Positions 57,903 through 64,000 of a stretch of 64,000 bases of DNA are shown one piece after another. The notes under the pieces are model-generated. The model saw only the letters and a list, made by a program, of their open reading frames with translations. It searched no databases and was not told the DNA's origin. A program made the translations under genes and the position numbers. The stretch comes from Oenanthe sinensis (lineage: Eukaryota; Streptophyta; Magnoliopsida; Apiales; Apiaceae). Position 1 is the first letter of the stretch. Each line of letters opens with the position of its first letter. The stretch covers positions 1,116,001 to 1,180,000 of the forward strand of contig JAPMAC010000196.1 of the NCBI GenBank assembly GCA_028671895.1, read 5' to 3'.

Positions 57903-59233
57903 TGACAAGATAGTTTTGCGAGTAGCTAAAGTAGGCCCGAGGAGGTGAAATGTCGGGCAAAATAAGAGTTAATAAAATGACAAAATGTCAATCGTAATGG
58001 TCACGATTGGACTCGAGATAGGTTGTGGAATTAATATTGAGGCATAGTTGTAACAAGAAGTTGTGAGTTTCCCAAAGGGGGATTTGTTCGTTTGGTTGAT
58101 TTTGAGTTTAATAACTAAATGTGTAGTTGAGTTGTGTTTGCTTGAGATATGAGACCAAGCTGATATATATATCTTGTTATGTTAGAAAGATATCAAGATG
58201 GAGTATTATGACGTCTAAATGACGAGAGAAGATGTATCCATACCGTGAGAAAATGAGACTTAATTGGAATGTCTGCCCGTTGCTAAGGACCAAAGGCAAG
58301 TTCTCCTAACCTTATACTTTTATTTTCAAAAGATTATATTCTTGAGTTGCATAGGAGATTAAATTACATTTATGCAAGTTTTTGAAACATGTACTTGATA
58401 TACTGATGTTGTGGTTGTGATATAAACTATTTTTGAAATTACGTATTGATTTAATAACTGTTTGAATCTTTCGTAATTGTTTGGCTATATGCTATAAGGT
58501 ATTATAGATATAAGCCGGTGTTTATAAAGGCTCTAGGAGTAAAGCAGATATTCGTATTTTCAAACATAGACCGGGAGTTGGAAAGTTGTTTTAAAAACTG
58601 TTGTAATCTGGGGAACGCCGGAGGCAGATTATTTCAAAATAAAGGGTTTAAATATTCCAATAAATATATTTTGGATATTCTTTTAATAAAAGGATTAAAT
58701 GGAGTTATTAAATATTATTTGAATATTTATTTTAATTAATGAATATTATTTTGAATATTCATTTAAAAAGGGTTTATTAATTGAATAATTATTTAATAAA
58801 TATTATTTGAATATTTATTAAATATTCTAAATTGATTTCAAAATTAGTGGAGGTCTTTGATAATTATTTAAAAATATTTCGACCTTCAGAAAAATTATTT
58901 AAAAATAGTGAGGGTTCCCTAATACTTATTTAAATTTTATTTTATTCTTTTAATAAGAATAAAATATTTTCAGACTTATCAAAAATAGGGAACGAGGTCT
59001 AGAAAGAAAAAGGTGATTTATTTTTCAAAAGAGATTATGTTTTGGCATCACTGCCCTTCGGTGGTAGGGTTTTCAACTTATCAAAACATGAGAGGTTTTC
59101 CAACTAACTCCCGGGTCGTGGTTTTAAATGGTTTTCATCCCTTGATAGAGGACATCAGTTGACGGAGGTCAACACACATTTGTGGTGAAAGGACTGCCCC
59201 GAATATTCTGGCAGTACTCATTCAGAGTTTTGT

Positions 59234-59496
59234 GAATCTATTAACAAGTAAGATATACTTGGGGGACTAAGATTGAGTTCTAGTTCCAGATTAGATAGAT
59301 GAATCTATTAACAAGTATGATATACTTGGGGGACTAAGATTGAGTTCTAGTTCCAAGTTAGATAGATGAATCTATTAACAAGTATGATATACTTGGGGGA
59401 CTAAGATTGAGTTCTAGTTCCAAGTTAGATAGATGAATCTATTAACAAGTATGATACACTTGGGGAATTAGGATTAAGTTCCAGTTCCAGGTTATA
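59234..59496 (+). repeat. 67-bp tandem repeat, about four units, in the gypsy 3' LTR
   Basis: Same unit order and unit variants as at 37503-37765, so the array existed before the element inserted and was copied with the LTR. Confidence 0.92.
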
Positions 59497-60423
59497 GATT
59501 ATTCCAGTGGACTTGGAGATATAAAGTGTAAGAGGCTTGTGTGCGGCACAGTCCATCTAGCGTAAGAGGCCGAGTGACGCATGGTCCAGCATTTAAAGGC
59601 CCATGTGTTGCCTAGGGTGATGACCTGTTTTGGATCATCCTTCTACTAGTAGTAAAGGTTACTTAACTATTGTACTATACGACTGATCATCGTGTACAAT
59701 AGGCGTGGTGGATGCTTCAGATATAGTCCCTTCTTCCAATTGGAATTGTGCTGCAACATCGTAATGAAAGCCTAGGAGCTGATTTACCGAGGGTGTTGTC
59801 AGTGGTTGAGATGTTGAGATTTTCGTACTCATTCAAACTACTTTGGCAAAAAGGTTTATTTTGCAAACTCGTAGAGTACGTAAAGTGTGCATATTATTGC
59901 AGTTTTTTTTTAAACGATGTTTTAAAAGAGAATATTTACAGTTATATATGTGCTTGCGGAGCTATATTGCTCATGCTTGTTTTCTTTATATATATCACAA
60001 CACAACAGGTCAGTCGAGATATTTTGATGAAAAGTTATTTTGAAAACTTAAGCGGGTACATGATGTACACCGAACAGCCACAGTATGCTGAAATTGTCTA
60101 AGAGGTTTTGACAAAAGGTTTATTTTAAAGATTTAAGTGGATATATGATATATACCAATTAAATTATAGATCTTTAAAATGTTTTACTAGATTTTAAACC
60201 TTACAAGGGGTATGGTTAAAGGGGTATGATTTGCTTATGATGAGAAGCAACTATGATTGCGGTATCTTGAAACTGGGTACTTATTATATTTATGGGAATC
60301 TAGCAAAACTATAGTTGATACTATTTTGCTAAGTTATTGTTAATATTATCTCAAAACCGTGAACATAATAAGTTCATTGAGTTTTATTTCAAAATCTTCA
60401 GAGGAAGTATGAAAAGGGTGATA

Positions 60424-60428
60424 ACACT
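60424..60428 (+). other. Empty target site matching the SIRE-3 insertion
   Basis: GATAACACTATATTTG is uninterrupted here; in the 5' LTR the ACACT is duplicated around SIRE-3. Confidence 0.95.
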
Positions 60429-61075
60429 ATATTTGATAGTGTCTTATTTTATATAATGAACTATAATGTTCGGATTATATTCTTCTAAACTCCATGTTGA
60501 GGATAAATGACTTTAAGAGAAAACTCCGACAATATGTATCGTCGAGAGATACTTTGTTATGCTTACCCTATACCGGTAGCCCTATAATATACTATTGAGA
60601 TAGTAGTGATTATCATGTTCTTTGATGAGAATCACATAGATAATATGGTGGATAATTTGTTGAGCATTCTTTCGCTCACCCTTGCTTTATAATCAATTTT
60701 CAGAGAAAGCGAGCACACATTGGATCGGCTCCATACTTCAAGGAAGGAAAGTAGGAGATTCACCTATGAGATGGTTCAACCAAGAACAATTCCGCAGAAG
60801 TAAGTTGAATAGGTTTTCGGTATCGATCTAGTTATCAATGTCACTTCAGGTAGAGATTATCATTGATAGCGTGAGATCCTGGTTAAGTACATTTGGTTTG
60901 TAATAACTAATGGTACTTGTTGTATATCGTTTCTAAGACTATAACTTGTATGTGTGAGAGAGAGGGGTCTATGATGTGATTTGGTTGAATTGTTGAGTAT
61001 TGCAGGTTTTAAAGGATTGGATGATGACGTGACGACTCAAATCCCAGACCCCGGATTTGGAGGCGCTACAGTTGC

Positions 61076-63690
61076 TCTGGTTCGAGGAACTCGTTAATTT
61101 TTTGGCCTATATGGAAAATTTAGAACTTAATAATTGTTATAGCGTGCTTGCAATTGGCAGAGACATTATTTCAGATTCTTGTTTGGACAGGAAAGGCGTT
61201 TTCATTTTATAACAATAGTTGTTTATTCTATTTTGATGATGAGCCTTATAATGTTGCACATCTAATTAACAATTTATATGTTCTAAAGTGACTCAAATCA
61301 AATATTACCTTTGGCACTGTTGTTGAGGCCGTATTAATAAGAAACGCATTTTCAGAATACATAAGGATGCATTCATGGATAAGTTTGATTATGAATCATA
61401 CAAAAAGATGCGAATCTTGGTTTATTTGGTAAAATGACTAAAGCTCCTTTTACCGGACATGGTGAAGGGATCTTTGAATGGGTATGACTTATACATAGTG
61501 ATGTATGTGGTCATAAGTGTACGATGACAAAAGGTAGATTTTATTAACTTCATACAATTTACTAATTATTTTAGTAGATACGGATATATGTATCTTTTGA
61601 AGAACTAATCCGAATCATTTGAAAAGTTCAAAGACTATAAAGATGAAGTAGAAAATATCAAAGAAAAGTTTTTTTGATATGAGAGATCACACCTTGTTGG
61701 ACATGGTGCGATCAATGTTGAGTCAATGAATCTTCCAATTAGTTTCTGGGGTTGCACCCTGGAAACGGCTCCACATACACTTAACTGTGTTCCTACTAAA
61801 TTGGTTCAAAAGACTCCTTATGAGATATGGACTGAGCAACGTCACAGCATGTCATTTATAAAATTTTGGGGATGTGAAGCGTTTGTGAAACGTCTAATCT
61901 CTGTCAAGCTAGGACCAAAATCAGACAAATGTAATTTTGTGAAATACCCAACTGAAACAAGGGGTTATTCTTTCTATAATCCTTCCGAGAACAAAGTGTT
62001 TGTTGCTCGAACTGCTGAGAGACAGTGGGAGGATAATAGATCTCAATGAAGTTTGAGACCCACATGATAACGTTGAACCAGTGGAGGAACCTGAGTAGAA
62101 TGTACAAGAAAAATAATACTGCTCAAGAAACACAGGTGTTCGTAGGTTTAGTAGGATTCGCCATGAGCCCGAGAGAAAATATGGATTTCTCTTGACTCGA
62201 GATGGTGATGTGATGCTTGTGGATGAAGATGAGCCTCTCACCTAACTAGATACTATAAACACTTCAGATTCTAAGAGATGGCTGGATGCCATTAAATCTG
62301 AGATGGAATCCATGTATACTAATCAAGTATGGACTTTGGTTGATCCACCTGAAGGGGTAAAACCTATAGGGTGCAAGTGGGTTTTCAAGAAGAAGACCGA
62401 CATGGATGCTAATATACAGACCTATAAGGCACGATTGGTGGCAAAAGGTTTCAAGAAAATTCATGGTATTGACTATGATGAGACCTTTTCAACAGTTGTT
62501 ATGGTCATGTCCATCAGGATTTTGCTTGCTATAGCTGCTTACTATGACTATGAAATCTGGCAAATGGATGTCAAAACCGCTTTCTTAAATGAGAGCCTTG
62601 AAGAAGATATGGATGTGTACATGACACACCCTAAGGGTTTTGTTGATCTAAAGGATGCTGGAAATGTATGTAAGTTGCGTCGATCCATTTATGGATTAAA
62701 GCAGGCCTCGAGGAGATGGAACATTTGTTTTCATGAAACAGTCAAAAAGAGTTTGACTTTATTCAGAATGAAGATGAAACTTGTGTTTACAAGAAGTTTA
62801 GTGGGAGCCATGTGGCATTCCTGGTATTATATGTTGATGATATATTAATAATAGGGAATGACATTCCATCTCTACAGACTGTGAAGACTTGGTTGAGAAA
62901 TAATTTCTCAATGAAAGACTTAGGCGATGTGACATATATATTAGGGATCGAGATCTATAGAGATAGATCAAGGTGATTGATCGGCCTAATTTAGAGTACA
63001 TACATTGACAAAGTTTTGCATCGATTTCAAATGCAAAGAGACTAAAATGGATATGTCCCAATATCTCATGGGATAGTGATCTCAAAATAAAATTTGTCCT
63101 AAATCATTGGATGATAGGGACTGCATGAGTAAAATTCCATATGCGTCAGTAATTGGTTTTATAATGTATGCAATGATATGTACTTGTCCTGATGTCTCGT
63201 ATGCTTTAACCATGATGAGTAGATACCGATCTAATCCAGGTGAAGGTCACTGGACGACAGTCAAGAATATTCTTAAGTACTTAAAGAGGACTAAAGATTC
63301 ATTCTTGTTATATGGAGGAGATGTGAAGCTAGTTGTAAAAGGTTTCAGTGATACTGGTTTCTAGACAAATAACGATAATTTAATGTTTCTGTCTGGCTTT
63401 GTGTTTTATTGAGATGTTGTATGCTGGAATGGTTCACAACAAAGACAATTGTTGATTTTACAATAGAACCTGAGTATATTGATGCTTGTGAAGCAGCCAA
63501 GGAGGCTATTTGGGCATGTACTTAGGAGATATCACCTAATTAATGAGATTAATGATCAAGGAGATATACATATATGTAAAGTGTATACTAATAATAATAT
63601 TGCAGACACACTGACTAAGGCTTTGTCGCAGCAGAAGCACGAAAGTCACACTAGTTCCATGAGTATTGGATACTTGGGTAATTGGCTCTA
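61076..63690 (+). pseudogene. Angela-2 pol remnant (integrase, RT, RNase H)
   Basis: Pol resumes after the gypsy insertion. It is close to Angela-1 pol but damaged: the protease-to-integrase part (61080-61690) has many stops and shifts, and the stretch with the integrase glutamate is missing, since the frame passes straight from the KFKDYKDEVEN block to LLDMVRSML. Readable segments are NLPISFWGCTLETAPHTL (about 61730), the first part of reverse transcriptase (62303-62750; YEIWQMDVKTAFLN), a frame-shifted YVDD region with the Val replaced (near 62830, LMI for the usual YVDDI), and RNase H pieces (63107-63364 and 63479-63640; NNIADTLTKALS). It cannot make an active enzyme. Its good conservation next to Angela-1 shows the two are the same lineage. 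Confidence 0.8.
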
Positions 63691-63695
63691 GTGCA

Positions 63696-63705
63696 AGTGG
63701 GAGAT
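63696..63705 (+). other. Polypurine tract of Angela-2
   Basis: AGTGGGAGAT directly before the 3' LTR start TGTTAGTAATTG. Confidence 0.85.
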
Positions 63706-64000
63706 TGTTAGTAATTGTGCTCTAGAGACAATACTTTTTATATTTTAAGGAAAATATTTATTATTAAGGATTATGTTTTATTGATTATTATTTATTTATT
63801 ATGTTTTATTTACTGCATAATAAATTGAAAGCATAATAAATGTCCTTGGAATTTTGATACGTATTATATATCTTTAAGTATGTGACTTAAAAATGAGATT
63901 ATATGAATAGTATCTTATTCCTAAAATTCCCTAGTCGAGTATTATTATTTAAGGACAATAATAATGCGCAAAGACTAGTATGTTTCTTGACAGCTGACCA
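63706..64000 (+). repeat. 3' LTR of Angela-2, first 295 bp
   Basis: It matches 16655-16949 with two differences that I could find (A/G near 63831 and A/G near 63968). The window ends inside it, so the right target duplication (expected CTATT) is not in view. Confidence 0.92.

Larger units (their letters stand above)
21232..61070 (+). mobile_element. Ty3/gypsy chromovirus (Tekay/Del-like), non-autonomous, with 5.3-kb LTRs
   Basis: Both ends read TGTAATAACCCG...GGCGCTACA and are flanked by GTTGC (21227-21231 and 61071-61075). The 5' LTR is split by SIRE-2 and SIRE-3; without them the element is about 14.3 kb: two 5276-bp LTRs and a 3781-bp internal region. The internal region holds only decayed reverse transcriptase, RNase H and integrase sequence. 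The primer site TGGTATCAGAGCATGGG and the 3' tract AATTCCGAGGACGG...AAGGAGGG before the LTR are typical of Tekay/Del chromoviruses. I noticed about 30 substitutions and a few small indels between the LTRs, well under 1%. Confidence 0.9.
55795..61070 (+). repeat. 3' LTR of the gypsy element, intact, 5276 bp
   Basis: It starts TGTAATAACCCG and ends GGCGCTACA. It is longer than the element's internal region. It contains the 67-bp tandem repeat (59234-59496), an AT-rich block with many short palindromes of AATATT (58640-58980), and both empty target sites of the Sireviruses. I see no gene in it. Confidence 0.93.
16655..64000 (+). mobile_element. Angela-2: Angela-type copia element split by the gypsy element
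   Basis: This element holds a 5' LTR (16655-18196), primer site (18198-18209), leader, gag remnant (20398-21231), then the gypsy insertion (21232-61070 plus target duplication GTTGC), and continues with integrase, reverse transcriptase and RNase H remnants (61076-63690), a polypurine tract and the start of the 3' LTR (63706 onward). The window ends inside the 3' LTR. Coding parts are full of stops and small deletions, yet over the 295 bases of 3' LTR that can be seen I find only two differences from the 5' LTR. Confidence 0.88.

Noticed and set aside
59748..60101. 117-codon frame in the gypsy 3' LTR
   Set aside because: The matching place in the 5' LTR is broken by a small indel in the T run near 38170, it resembles no protein, and it crosses AT-rich LTR sequence.

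Overview
This window is plant nuclear DNA made up, as far as I can read it, entirely of nested LTR retrotransposons. I see no host protein gene, rRNA gene or tRNA gene. Plant origin rests on the families present: Ty1/copia elements of the Sirevirus (SIRE/Maximus) and Angela/BARE types and a Ty3/gypsy chromovirus of Tekay/Del type, all primed by the initiator Met tRNA. The depth of nesting suggests a large, repeat-rich (probably eudicot) genome. I cannot name the species.

Left block (1-16654). 1-3361 is the 3' end of a plus-strand Sirevirus, SIRE-1 (end of ORF3, polypurine tract, 3' LTR). It abuts a Sirevirus-like LTR, called X (3370-4807), whose right end sits inside the RNase H region of a minus-strand Angela-type element, Angela-1 (4808-12085). 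Angela-1 has one gag-pol frame with three stop codons, a long leader and its 5' LTR. Angela-1 in turn lies in a broken copia gag-pol fragment (12086-13668). Next come a truncated inverted Angela LTR (13669-14967) and about 1.7 kb that I cannot classify (14968-16654).

Right block (16655-64000) is a three-level nest that can be solved to the base. A plus-strand Angela-type element, Angela-2, starts at 16655; its 3' LTR begins at 63706 and runs off the window. At the target site GTTGC it is split by a Ty3/gypsy element (21232-61070) with 5276-bp LTRs. The 5' LTR of that element is split by two near-complete Sireviruses: SIRE-2 on the minus strand (23342-36166, target duplication ATCAT) and SIRE-3 on the plus strand (38696-51366, target duplication ACACT). 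The 3' LTR (55795-61070) keeps both empty sites. Removing the two insertions and one copy of each duplication leaves a 5' LTR of exactly 5276 bp, the same length as the 3' LTR.

How the parts work: each Sirevirus carries gag (capsid and zinc knuckles), pol (protease, integrase, reverse transcriptase, RNase H) in the -1 frame relative to gag, and a very large third ORF (ORF3) of unknown function in place of a recognisable envelope gene. SIRE-2 has single stop codons in pol and ORF3. SIRE-3 has one stop in pol and three clustered in ORF3. The gypsy element and Angela-2 have badly decayed coding regions but nearly identical LTRs, so they were probably mobilised in trans. The most unusual signals are family-specific short motifs that saturate both the LTRs and the coding linkers of each Sirevirus, a polypurine-tract copy kept at the same place in ORF3 of all three Sireviruses, and ORF3 itself.
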